A stretch of 64,000 bases of DNA. Origin: Nitrosopumilaceae archaeon. GTDB taxonomy: Archaea; Thermoproteota; Nitrososphaeria; Nitrososphaerales; Nitrosopumilaceae. Each line of letters begins with the position of its first letter. Positions within the stretch are counted from its first letter, which is position 1. The position numbers and the translations under genes are program-made. The stretch lies in the NCBI GenBank assembly GCA_022823825.1, contig JAJEHG010000034.1:1-64000 (forward strand), read 5' to 3'. Below the pieces are notes generated by a model. That model worked only from the letters and a program-made list of their open reading frames with translations, searched no databases and had not been told where the DNA came from. Shown here piece after piece: positions 16,333 to 24,657 of this stretch.

Positions 16333-17544
16333 TCACGAGGAGGTGCGCGCTTCGGACGGCATCGGAGAGTTCCTCCTTGCAGCGGTGGACTTTGGTTCCA
16401 GACTTGCAGTAGCCTGCCGCCGCCTGTGTAGCCTCATATGCCCCTTCTGGATGCCATCCGTGGCAAGCGCCCTGAGGGCCGAAAAGTTCTGGCACAGTCC
16501 GACGGCCGCCATTATCCCGGCCAGCTCCTGCGCCGTCGGGTTCCCAAGCATCTTGAGGCAGGCGACGGCCGCGGGGTGGTGTTTGGTCAGTCCCCCCACC
16601 GTGCCGACCGCCAGCGGTACGTCTATCTCGCCCCACAGTCTGCCATCTCGAATCTCCCACTTTGAGAGCGGCCCGTAGGTGGTTTCGAATCTGTCATCTG
16701 GCCCGTAGGTGGTTTCGAATCCGGCATCGGATGCGTAGGCGTGGGCGCTCGCTTCCAGCGCCCGCGTGTCCTGTCCCGTCGCCAACCCCACGGCTATCAT
16801 GCCGTTCATGATGCCCTTGTTGTGCGTAACGGCGCGGGCCTTGTCAAGCCGGGCAAACCTGTACGCGTTTACGGTGTTTTTGGCAACCTGTGAATCGATG
16901 TCAAAGAACGCCTCTGCAGAACCGACGCGTCGCATGTGGTTGGAGAGTATGCGCAGCAACGCACGGCCGCCGGTTATCTCTTCTATCAGCGGCGCCACAT
17001 GCTCGCACATCGTATTCACCGCATTGGCGCCCATGGCCTCGCCTGTATTTATCGTAATCTCCACCACCATCATGTCACTGTCAAGCGACTTGGAGAGCAC
17101 CCCGATCACATCCATGCGGTCTGATATCGCATCCCTTGCGCGATTCATTATGTCGTCCTCCCGCACGCGTATCATCCCTCCCGCGTCCGAATCCGGGTTC
17201 ATTATCTGGATCTGGCCCGTAACGTGTGGCTGGGAGCCGCGCGCCATAATGTCTTTCGCGGCCTTTGCGCCCGCGGATGCAGCGGCTATCACGGACGGCT
17301 CCTCAGTCACCATCGGAATCAGGAGGTCGCGGCCGTTTATGCGGAAGTTTGTAGCCACGCCCAGGGGCAGCGCGAATACTCCGATGGCGTTCTCCACCAG
17401 CGAGTTGGCCATACTCATGTCCAGGCCTGCGCGCAGCGCGCTACGGTTCTCCGAGTCAAGTCCCGTCATCTCCGACACGATGTCCAGTCTGTCGTCGGGG
17501 GTGCGCGCGTAAAATTTCGACAGCTCCGTTCTCTTTTTATCCAT
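16333..17544 (-). CDS. hmgA: HMG-CoA reductase, class II
   Basis: Reduces HMG-CoA to mevalonate for archaeal isoprenoid lipid synthesis. Class II signatures: ENAIGVFALPLGVATNFRINGR, VTEEPSVIAAAS, MGANAVNTMCEHVAP and the C-terminal catalytic-His motif GHMRLH. ATG at 17544 is about 23 nt after TTTATATA. Two oddities. A 30-bp in-frame duplication gives FETTYGPDDR followed by FETTYGPLSK. After GHMRLHRRRQA the sequence becomes Ser/Arg-rich, while the alternative frame (ending near 16307) gives a more natural helical tail (KEELSDAVRSAHLLVRQYADAPF). This suggests a frameshift close to the 3' end, real or a sequence error. Confidence 0.88.
   Translation of the reverse strand: MDKKRTELSKFYARTPDDRLDIVSEMTGLDSENRSALRAGLDMSMANSLVENAIGVFALPLGVATNFRINGRDLLIPMVTEEPSVIAAASAGAKAAKDIMARGSQPHVTGQIQIMNPDSDAGGMIRVREDDIMNRARDAISDRMDVIGVLSKSLDSDMMVVEITINTGEAMGANAVNTMCEHVAPLIEEITGGRALLRILSNHMRRVGSAEAFFDIDSQVAKNTVNAYRFARLDKARAVTHNKGIMNGMIAVGLATGQDTRALEASAHAYASDAGFETTYGPDDRFETTYGPLSKWEIRDGRLWGEIDVPLAVGTVGGLTKHHPAAVACLKMLGNPTAQELAGIMAAVGLCQNFSALRALATDGIQKGHMRLHRRRQATASLEPKSTAARRNSPMPSEARTSS
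16670..16721. repeat. 30-bp-period tandem duplication inside HMG-CoA reductase
   Basis: The 22 bases at 16670-16691 recur exactly at 16700-16721. The period of 30 keeps the reading frame and duplicates a ten-residue unit containing FETTYGP. Confidence 0.9.
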
Positions 17545-17562
17545 GCGAGGTATTGGTTTCTT

Positions 17563-17580
17563 GAATATATAAATAGGCAC
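17563..17580. promoter_or_regulatory. Shared divergent promoter (HMG-CoA reductase / coiled-coil gene)
   Basis: The AT-rich core GAATATATAAATAG can serve as a TATA box on both strands. It sits about 23 nt from the HMG-CoA reductase ATG at 17544 on one side and about 25-30 nt from the TTG at 17600 on the other. Confidence 0.5.
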
Positions 17581-17599
17581 GCATCATGTCAATGCGGAC

Positions 17600-17932
17600 T
17601 TGGACAGTGAGCGCAGATCGTCAATACAGGAGGACATTGCCAACGCCGAACATCAGATGAACCGGTGCCTGAAATCCTCGAAGCAGGCTGCTGATTCGTA
17701 TACCGCCGAGTATGATCGACAGCGGGATGTCTGGATGCAGAAAAAGCGGGAGTTGGACAATGCGGAGGACGACCAACGGGAGAGACTACAGGGGATCGTT
17801 GACGACGAATTTAACGAGATGCAGAGCCTCCAGGCGCACAAGGATCAGAGTATCGAAGATTACAAGCTTGAATATGACAAGTGGCGGCGTGTCAGGGAAG
17901 GTAAGAAGCGGGAATTGGAAGAGCTGGATTGA
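17600..17932 (+). CDS. Small coiled-coil protein
   Basis: A 110-residue, highly charged, almost entirely helical protein. Two similar heptad segments can be seen: YTAEYDRQRDVWMQKKRELDN and YKLEYDKWRRVREGKKRELEE, suggesting an internal duplication folding as an antiparallel hairpin or dimer. No signal peptide or enzymatic motif. TTG start inferred from the shared promoter; an out-of-frame ATG occurs 8 bp earlier. Function unknown. Confidence 0.6.
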   Translation: MDSERRSSIQEDIANAEHQMNRCLKSSKQAADSYTAEYDRQRDVWMQKKRELDNAEDDQRERLQGIVDDEFNEMQSLQAHKDQSIEDYKLEYDKWRRVREGKKRELEELD

Positions 17933-17952
17933 AATCAGCCGCCTATCTCATG

Positions 17953-18090
17953 TCACGAATTCGCACTAGAGGGTTTGAGAAATTTTTTTGCGTGTCCATA
18001 CCACGAATTCGCACCAATACCCGCCAACAATACTTGAACTTGTGGGTCCTGCTTCCCTCCCCCCTCCCCTCGTAGCTCCCGAATTCGCAC
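17953..18090 (+). repeat. Cluster of three CACGAATTCGCAC repeats
   Basis: Three same-orientation copies: 17953-17966 (TCACGAATTCGCAC), 18002-18015 (CACGAATTCGCACC) and 18078-18090 (CCCGAATTCGCAC). They lie in the non-coding DNA just downstream of the AT-rich TIR-NTPase gene. The same core returns inverted at 33959-34012 and, in variant form, around 43.2-44.7 kb. Confidence 0.8.
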
Positions 18091-18188
18091 TAGCACCATG
18101 GAGCTGAAACATAAATGAGGCCTACCATACAAAAAACCGTGGCAAACTCAGTCCTATTTTATGGGGTCCACTCCAGTTTATGTTGATT

Positions 18189-21100
18189 CTAATCTGGCCG
18201 CTCCATTGCACTAAGTAATTCTAATGCATCATCCCAACCTGTTTTTGCATATTTATCAAGAATATCCAGGCACCTTTTTCTGTTATCTGAGGATAGAAAG
18301 TGATACTGAAATAATTCGGTCAATATTTTTACCGATTTTGTTGCAAGAATTGGTTGATGTATAGAATATCCTTGAATTTCCTTATCAATTATTTCCTCCA
18401 AATAATCTATGGTATTTTCAGGTATCAAGTGCCAAAATTTTTCTAAAAATCCTACAAGATCTTCGAGCAATCTTGGATCAAAAGGGCGCTTGTACACTTC
18501 TGAGGAAATCCGGTCCAAGTGTCTCTCGATCTTCTTTACAAATTTCTTATTTTCAACAGAGGCGTTTTTTTCAAAAGAATTTAATGTGAAAAAAGCGGCC
18601 TTGTATCGCACACCATGATCTGGATCATCTAACAAGCGATACAATAGATCCAATGATTGATCTTGAAATTCGTCCTTGAACAGGTATTCTTCCTTTAATC
18701 TAAAAGGAATGCCGCTACGAATTTCCGGGGAGAATAACTTACAGTTGACGACTTTATCAAGTAGTTCTATGGCCTTCTCTTCCTTTTTATGAAGCGCCAA
18801 ATAAATCAAAAAGTTTTCAATTCCTTCCATTTTTTTATTGTTTGTTGATAGTGTGATCAACATGTTTGAAACTATTATTGTGGCGTGCGCGGGATTCTCA
18901 TGTGCAACAAATCTTAATGCATCCCGCAGGAAAAATTGTATCCTTGTATCTGGATCTTTACTGTATTGTCGGGTTATTGAATATGCCAAATCATAATTAT
19001 AGTAGAATAAATAGCCAAGGCAGTCGCACACTTCTCCCCTGACTTTGTTTATTGGATCGTCTGCCAATTTTTTTACTATGGGAACAAGTGTTTCGTCATT
19101 GGAATGTAACAGTAATCGAATCAGACATTTAGCTACTAATCCTCTAGTTGTTGTGTGATATGTCATGAATAAACCTTCGTCATCCTTTGCGTCATTCTGA
19201 GGATCCGGATCATCCTTGTTTTGAACTAAGAATTTTCTGATAGACTGGAATTTTGATTCGTCCAATTCTTCTGTTTTTTTGCCAAGATATTCGGTGATTG
19301 CTTCTAGCAGCTCTATTTTTTGTCCAGGTTCTAATTCTTTGTCCATATAGACTGCTATGACGTCTTCTGGGTCTGGTTTTGTGTCTGTTGTGTCTTCAGA
19401 CGCTTTGACGATCTCAACACTAGATTGAAAGGGAGGTTCATATTCTAAGTCAGTTTTTGGGAAGGTGCTCAAAATTTCATTATGCTGTGGTTGGAGTACG
19501 TTTTTTGGGAATTCTGATAAAAAATCGGCTTTAACCTCAGCTAGAATTCTTTTGCTCTCTTCGTTTAGTTCTTTATTGGTTAATTTAATGCCCATCACTA
19601 GATCCAGTAGTTTTTTAATTTGATCTTGTTCCAATAACGGACAAATCTCCTTGATTGCAATTCTGACATTTTTCCTTAAAGTTAAAATTTCATAGACCAA
19701 GGGGTTCAATATAATCTGAAAAATTGTATCTTTGAACAAATTTTTTCTATTGACTAAACATTCAAGCAGTATTGAATGGATCGTGGCAAGTCTGGTTGAT
19801 CTGAGAATGGGCACTAATTCAATTATTTTTGGGTCTGGACAACCTTTCAAATAATCTATTATGTGATGGAGGATCTTATTTTCGTCACGTAAATCACTGG
19901 ATGATTCTTGAAGCCAGATATATCCATAATCTTCTATCACATCGCCTTGATTCTTTAATTCTTTACTCCTGAGAGTCTCAAAAACCCTGATGACTGAAGC
20001 AATCATCTGAGCAGGATTTTTACTCAACAGTTCGGGTAATAGTTCCCCAATTCTCCAGATAATCATGGAATTGTCTTGTCTCTTGGTACTTGTTAGGCCT
20101 AGTGTTCCATATGTGTAAAGCGGGGTTTGTTCTGTGGATGTTTCAACATACGTAAACAGGTTGCAGAAGACATCTGGAACGATCTTTGGAACAGTCTCAA
20201 CTAATTTTGGCAGGCATTCAGCTATTCCACTTCTAATGTTTGTATCATCACTAGAAGATAACTCGAGTAACCATTCTGCTTTGCCTTCTGCGTCAATTTC
20301 CGATGACAGTTGCACGGCTTCACGTTTTAACCTACCATGTTCGTTGTGCGTAACAATCAATTGTAATAATCTGAAAATCTGTTGGTGATTGTCGGTAGAT
20401 CTTATTATTGATTTTAGATAGCCTACAATAAACCCACCGTTGACATTATTGGTTGATGACCATTCTACAAAAAATGAATCTTTCCACCTGCCAAACCAAA
20501 AAATGTTCTGGTGTTTTTTAATCTCCATTAGGAAATGTCTTTGAAGTGCAATATCTGTGGCAAGAAATCCTCCTAAATCTAGAAAGTCTCGATCGTCATC
20601 TTCATTGATTTTGGCAAGTGCTGTAATGGCTGAGATTTTCCAAAAATATTTTAACCTTGAATGAAGTATTTTTATAATTACATCGATAGCTTGTTTAGGA
20701 TTCCTTTTATTTAAAATGGAAAGTGCAAAAACAATCGTAGGCCGTAAAAATATGTTATATTCGTCTTCTTGAAGGTAATCTATAAATTCATTGTGCTCGG
20801 ATAAAATAAATTGAGATAGGACATAATCTAAGTATGCATGATGGAAAAAACTTATGGTGCTGCCTGGACTGCTCTTCGAAATTATATTTCTGCTAAGAAC
20901 TTCTTGCATTGCCTGAGCGTTACCAAAATCGTTATAGGAGATAGAGATTCTTTGTGCAGATGACATTGACTGTACAATTTTGTACAGTGTATTTCGTACT
21001 TCAGACTGCAATCCTAATCTTTCAACATACGCATTCCAATGCTTATCGTATAACTCGATTTCATTTTTGATGTTTGTAAAATCTGCATCTGGTGATTTTT

Positions 21101-22574
21101 TTAGTATTAACGATAAGAGTTGTAGGTGTAGCGGATTGCAAAGAATGTTTTTTAATTTATAGGAAATTTGGGGTTTGCCCAATTCTGCTAGAATCTCATC
21201 AAGTTCTTCCATTTTAAGTAGTTCCAATCGGTATTGTTTCCCCCAATCAGTTGTGTTAATACTTGGAGAATATTCATAATCATAGCTGCGTACTGACGTA
21301 ATAGTTTGTACTTTGTTGGTTCCCCAAACATTTTTTAAGAATTGCTTGAAAATATTCATAGACTTTTCGTTTCTACTTATGGCATCCAATGAGTCAAGAA
21401 TTATTATTAGTTTGTTTGATTTAGTTGAAATTTCTTGTATTAGTTCAATGAAATTAAATTCTGAAATTATGTTTTTGTTCAGATCTTCCAATGAATTTAT
21501 CCCCAAATAATCGTCACATCGTAAAAAAAGAACCGAGTGTTGTTCTGCCAATTTTTTATATAATTGACACATAAGAACACTCTTCCCAGAGCCCTTTTCT
21601 CCGGTAACAACAATCCTATCATTGTCTTCCAAGATGCTCACTATTTCATAAATATGATTAGATCTGGTAATTGTTCGATCGTTTATTGTCTGAGGAATAC
21701 TTTTGAAAGTCCCTCTGCTAACTGAACCAATTTTTTCTTTAATCACAGTATGCATGTCTTCTCTTCTAGAATGCGGGGGGCTTTTTATTACAAACGATTC
21801 ACTTTTGTTAGGTGTGCCTGCATTTTCATCTGGGGCCCGAATGTTAATAGGAATTATTCTGGATTTTGTGTCAAATTTTAATTCAATAAACCATTTCTGG
21901 GAGGATGTTGTTGGGATAGGAGATTTTGGTAGTTCAAACTTGATCGCAAAATCCCCCCTATCGGGGGCTATTGATTGCATCCATTGTGTTTTGATAGGTG
22001 GGTAACCATTTTGTTTCATAGGAATATGCAGGCCTACAGTTCCCACTAGAGCGTTTTGTACATTTCCAGAAATTTCCACTGTCTCTTCTTCTGTATAGTC
22101 ATATTTGTCTAAGTTAGCTTTTAATTGAATTTTGTTTCTTTCCAAAGCTCGTTTTTCTAAATTTTCTTTTCGATCATCTATGGAATCATAAACTTCATCC
22201 AGCCATGGACCATACTTTTCATATAGTATGAATTTCTCATTAGTGTCTACCCACGGACATTTTCTTTTTAGCTTGGTATGAAATGTTTCACTTATAATTA
22301 CTATTGTTAAAATATCTCTTTCTTTACAGAATTTATATTCCCATTCTACCCAGTCACTTCTAGTTACTCCTGGTTCTAAATTTACAAATAACACATCAGT
22401 TTGAACTAGGAATTTTAGAATTTCTTCTGGGATGTGCTCTCCAGCTCTTATCGCGTTTTCTGAAAGAAAAGCATCCATTTCAAGATCAGTACCAACTAAT
22501 AAGTACTTTTGAATTTGTTTCCCTACATGGGTTCCACTCATTGCAGTATGTGAGATAAAAGCTTTGGCTTCCAC
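18189..22574 (-). CDS. TIR / beta-sandwich / NACHT-like STAND NTPase / helical-repeat protein
   Basis: A 1461-residue candidate immune sensor. Residues 1-130 are a TIR domain: FISHTAMSG start, then SDWVEWEYKFCKE (73-85), whose S-x-W-x-x-x-E pattern carries the putative NADase Glu. Residues about 150-250 look like an Ig-like beta-sandwich (YTEEETVEISGNVQNALVGT). A P-loop NTPase follows: Walker A GEKGSGKS at 325-332 and Walker B LIIILDSLDA at 389-398. From about 560 onward the sequence is a long array of paired helices resembling HEAT repeats. STAND proteins of this layout couple ligand sensing by the repeats to activation of an effector domain, here predicted NAD depletion. GTG start follows a TTTTATTAATATTA box. 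It is far richer in A+T than its surroundings, indicating recent transfer. Confidence 0.82.
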   Translation of the reverse strand: MEAKAFISHTAMSGTHVGKQIQKYLLVGTDLEMDAFLSENAIRAGEHIPEEILKFLVQTDVLFVNLEPGVTRSDWVEWEYKFCKERDILTIVIISETFHTKLKRKCPWVDTNEKFILYEKYGPWLDEVYDSIDDRKENLEKRALERNKIQLKANLDKYDYTEEETVEISGNVQNALVGTVGLHIPMKQNGYPPIKTQWMQSIAPDRGDFAIKFELPKSPIPTTSSQKWFIELKFDTKSRIIPINIRAPDENAGTPNKSESFVIKSPPHSRREDMHTVIKEKIGSVSRGTFKSIPQTINDRTITRSNHIYEIVSILEDNDRIVVTGEKGSGKSVLMCQLYKKLAEQHSVLFLRCDDYLGINSLEDLNKNIISEFNFIELIQEISTKSNKLIIILDSLDAISRNEKSMNIFKQFLKNVWGTNKVQTITSVRSYDYEYSPSINTTDWGKQYRLELLKMEELDEILAELGKPQISYKLKNILCNPLHLQLLSLILKKSPDADFTNIKNEIELYDKHWNAYVERLGLQSEVRNTLYKIVQSMSSAQRISISYNDFGNAQAMQEVLSRNIISKSSPGSTISFFHHAYLDYVLSQFILSEHNEFIDYLQEDEYNIFLRPTIVFALSILNKRNPKQAIDVIIKILHSRLKYFWKISAITALAKINEDDDRDFLDLGGFLATDIALQRHFLMEIKKHQNIFWFGRWKDSFFVEWSSTNNVNGGFIVGYLKSIIRSTDNHQQIFRLLQLIVTHNEHGRLKREAVQLSSEIDAEGKAEWLLELSSSDDTNIRSGIAECLPKLVETVPKIVPDVFCNLFTYVETSTEQTPLYTYGTLGLTSTKRQDNSMIIWRIGELLPELLSKNPAQMIASVIRVFETLRSKELKNQGDVIEDYGYIWLQESSSDLRDENKILHHIIDYLKGCPDPKIIELVPILRSTRLATIHSILLECLVNRKNLFKDTIFQIILNPLVYEILTLRKNVRIAIKEICPLLEQDQIKKLLDLVMGIKLTNKELNEESKRILAEVKADFLSEFPKNVLQPQHNEILSTFPKTDLEYEPPFQSSVEIVKASEDTTDTKPDPEDVIAVYMDKELEPGQKIELLEAITEYLGKKTEELDESKFQSIRKFLVQNKDDPDPQNDAKDDEGLFMTYHTTTRGLVAKCLIRLLLHSNDETLVPIVKKLADDPINKVRGEVCDCLGYLFYYNYDLAYSITRQYSKDPDTRIQFFLRDALRFVAHENPAHATIIVSNMLITLSTNNKKMEGIENFLIYLALHKKEEKAIELLDKVVNCKLFSPEIRSGIPFRLKEEYLFKDEFQDQSLDLLYRLLDDPDHGVRYKAAFFTLNSFEKNASVENKKFVKKIERHLDRISSEVYKRPFDPRLLEDLVGFLEKFWHLIPENTIDYLEEIIDKEIQGYSIHQPILATKSVKILTELFQYHFLSSDNRKRCLDILDKYAKTGWDDALELLSAMERPD

Positions 22575-22835
22575 GTATTTTCTTTGTTGACATAATATTA
22601 ATAAAATTTATGATTTGGGAATGCTGTTAAATCGACTGACGCTTTCGTGCCGCATGCAGGAGCGGACGCCAAAAAAGCCGGCTTAAAACAAAACGCGCAC
22701 GATTGCATGTGGTGACTTGTATGCGTCTTGAGGCAGAAACGGCGGGTCCTTCCGGGCTCCATCGTGCGGTACGCTTGGTCGGAACCGTGTGTTGCAAGGA
22801 CGCGTGGGGTGTATAAGTTGGCGGAGCTCTCCGAG

Positions 22836-23555
22836 GTGTTGATTTTCCGGGACTATTCGGGCTGGGAGGAGCCCGCGCTGACCACCCCGTTCGGGTTTAT
22901 GTCGCTGCGCAACGTGGCGGTCTTGGGAGTGTTCGGACTGGTGTCCGCCGCGCTCTACTGGGCGGTGGTGCCTGACAACGTGGAGATAACGCGGGACTGG
23001 GCGTTGGTTTGCACGGCCCTTGTGCCGCTGGCGGCGGGGACTGTACTTGGAATCATAAAGACGCCGTACGGGACGGCGGACGTTATACTGCTTGCAGTGC
23101 TGTCGCTGCTCGCGGCCCGTCTCCGGGCAAGGACGGGCGGCGGCTGGATGCATAGGACGCGCAAAAGGCGGCGCAAGGCAGGGGCGCGCGCAAAATCCGG
23201 CGTGCTCGGGTTCCCGCGCCGGCTTGACATCGATACTGCAAAAAAGGACGAACGCGTCCGTGAGATCACGTGCGCCGATTTGGACGAGCTAAAGTCCGTG
23301 CGCGTCACTATACACGGCGGTGACGGCGCCGTGCTGGGCAACAGGCTAGTCCGGTGCTATCTGGACGACGAGCTGATAGACGCGCTGCGGACGTCCGCGG
23401 AGGGCGCGCTTGTGCTGCATGTCAGGCCCGAGCGCGAGGGTTCTAGGGTTCTTACCATACGGGAGCATGAAGGCGGTGCAGTCCTGCTGCGCAGGACGCT
23501 GCAGTTTGTGCGCCGCGCCGGGGCCGGTGGCAGCGGTAGCGGCAATAGCAGGTGA
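22836..23555 (+). CDS. PrgI/VirB3-like membrane protein with C-terminal extension
   Basis: About 239 residues. The N-terminal part reads LIFRDYSGWEEP, then PFGFMSLRNVAVLGVFGLVSAALYW, a second helix and IKTPYGTADVILLAVLSLLAAR. This is the layout of PrgI/VirB3-type proteins that accompany VirB4 in type IV secretion systems (short lead, two to three helices, a final amphipathic segment). A basic linker and a soluble domain of about 100 residues follow. A GTGTATAAG TATA box favours the GTG at 22836; starts further upstream (to 22728) are in frame. The family assignment is by eye only. The VirB4 gene is 3 kb away on the opposite strand. Confidence 0.5.
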   Translation: MLIFRDYSGWEEPALTTPFGFMSLRNVAVLGVFGLVSAALYWAVVPDNVEITRDWALVCTALVPLAAGTVLGIIKTPYGTADVILLAVLSLLAARLRARTGGGWMHRTRKRRRKAGARAKSGVLGFPRRLDIDTAKKDERVREITCADLDELKSVRVTIHGGDGAVLGNRLVRCYLDDELIDALRTSAEGALVLHVRPEREGSRVLTIREHEGGAVLLRRTLQFVRRAGAGGSGSGNSR

Positions 23556-23923
23556 TCGGCATGGGCATCTACCGCGTCAGGATATACGGAAAGACGAAGG
23601 CCGAGCTGGAGGTAGCCGCGGACGGGACGATTGTCTGCACCGGGGACGGAGGCTCGGCAAGTCACTTTTTGGTGCCTCTGCGGGACTTGGTATTTGCAGA
23701 GCAAATATCGCACGACACCGTACTGCTCAACTTTTTTCACGGCGGTGACGCAAACTCGCTGGTGCAGGTTTCCGTGACCTCCGGGAACTGCGCCTCCATG
23801 TTTGGGGAGATCATGTTTGCCGTGTCGGCATCGCCATTGTCACTGGTTGAACCTAAAGACCCTGCCGCTCTCGGTGACGATGGAGACCGTGCCGCCGTCA
23901 AGGGCCGAGACGATGCGGACTAG
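23552..23923 (+). CDS. Small protein coupled to the PrgI-like gene
   Basis: A 123-residue protein whose GTG overlaps the preceding stop (GTGA), so it is translationally coupled. The first 90 residues form an apparently beta-rich soluble domain (YRVRIYGKTKAELEVAADGTIVCTGDGG, LVFAEQISHDTVLLNFFHGGD). The last 30 are low-complexity and overlap the convergent pilin-like gene by 84 bp. Unknown function, probably a partner of the secretion apparatus. Confidence 0.5.
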   Translation: MIGMGIYRVRIYGKTKAELEVAADGTIVCTGDGGSASHFLVPLRDLVFAEQISHDTVLLNFFHGGDANSLVQVSVTSGNCASMFGEIMFAVSASPLSLVEPKDPAALGDDGDRAAVKGRDDAD

Positions 23924-24238
23924 ACTGCCCACGCGCAGCTCGTCGACGGGCCCGTCACTGTCCCGCATCAAGTACGCGCCGTCCCTGACGCCGTCCACGT
24001 ACAGGTGCCTTATCCTGATGTCCTTTGCGCCGGTGTTTATCAGGTCCGCCGTGGCCGGCTCGGCGTCCGTCATCTCCACCAGTATGAGGTGCTCTGCTGC
24101 CTGCGCCTTGTAAATGTCAAGCCTGTCGCCGTACGACGCGATCCTGTCCCCGACGTCGTCTGTTGCGCCTTGGTACAGCGCCGCAAAAAAGACGCCGACC
24201 ACGCCGAATATCAGGACGTACTGCACCATCTGGTTCAC
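23840..24238 (-). CDS. Pilin-like / FlaG-FlaF-like membrane-anchored protein
   Basis: A 132-residue protein with an N-terminal hydrophobic helix (QMVQYVLIFGVVGVFFAALYQGA) and a beta-sandwich ectodomain (HLILVEMTDAEPATADLINTGAKDIRIRHLYVDG) resembling archaellum-associated FlaG/FlaF and minor pilins. The GTG at 24238 overlaps the stop of the upstream pilin gene by 4 bp. Third gene of the virB4-pilin-pilin operon. There is no clear prepilin cleavage site, so it may be a stator-like rather than a polymerised subunit. Confidence 0.6.
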   Translation of the reverse strand: MNQMVQYVLIFGVVGVFFAALYQGATDDVGDRIASYGDRLDIYKAQAAEHLILVEMTDAEPATADLINTGAKDIRIRHLYVDGVRDGAYLMRDSDGPVDELRVGSLVRIVSALDGGTVSIVTESGRVFRFNQ

Positions 24239-24657
24239 GGCGTGACCACCTCGCAGAGCGCGCTGCCCCCTCCACTTTGGGCTATCACCCTTGCAGGCCG
24301 CAGGCGGGACCCGTCGTCCGCGTCCGTCACTACAAACTCCAGCACCGCGGTCTGGCCCGGCTCCCAGACTATATGGGACGAGGCGGCCGGCGTGCTGTTG
24401 GCGCCCGCCATGACGCGGTACTCGCGTATCGGGTGGTCGCCCGTGTTCCGTATCGTCGCCTGAACCCAGTACGCGCCGTCGGATATCTCGCGCATCTCTA
24501 TCCATGCGGTGCATCCTGCCTCCTGCATCGCGTCCTGCGCGCCAGAGAACCACGTCGCCAAGGCGCCGGCGCCCACGACTGCCACCGAGACTAGGATCAG
24601 AACCTCGATCATCCCGGATGTAGCACGCCTCCGCTGTTGCTGCTGTCGCCGCGTCAC
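24235..24657 (-). CDS. Type IV pilin-like protein
   Basis: A 140-residue protein with an archaeal class III-type signal: a basic Gln/Arg-rich leader, RRATSG, then the hydrophobic assembly helix MIEVLILVSVAVVGAGALATWF. The ectodomain is a beta-sandwich with paired cysteines (GCTAW... and SALCEVV) that could form a disulfide. It lies between VirB4 (4-bp ATGA overlap) and a second pilin-like gene, and a candidate processing peptidase is encoded at 27351-28040. Probable minor pilin of this system. Confidence 0.7.
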   Translation of the reverse strand: MTRRQQQQRRRATSGMIEVLILVSVAVVGAGALATWFSGAQDAMQEAGCTAWIEMREISDGAYWVQATIRNTGDHPIREYRVMAGANSTPAASSHIVWEPGQTAVLEFVVTDADDGSRLRPARVIAQSGGGSALCEVVTP

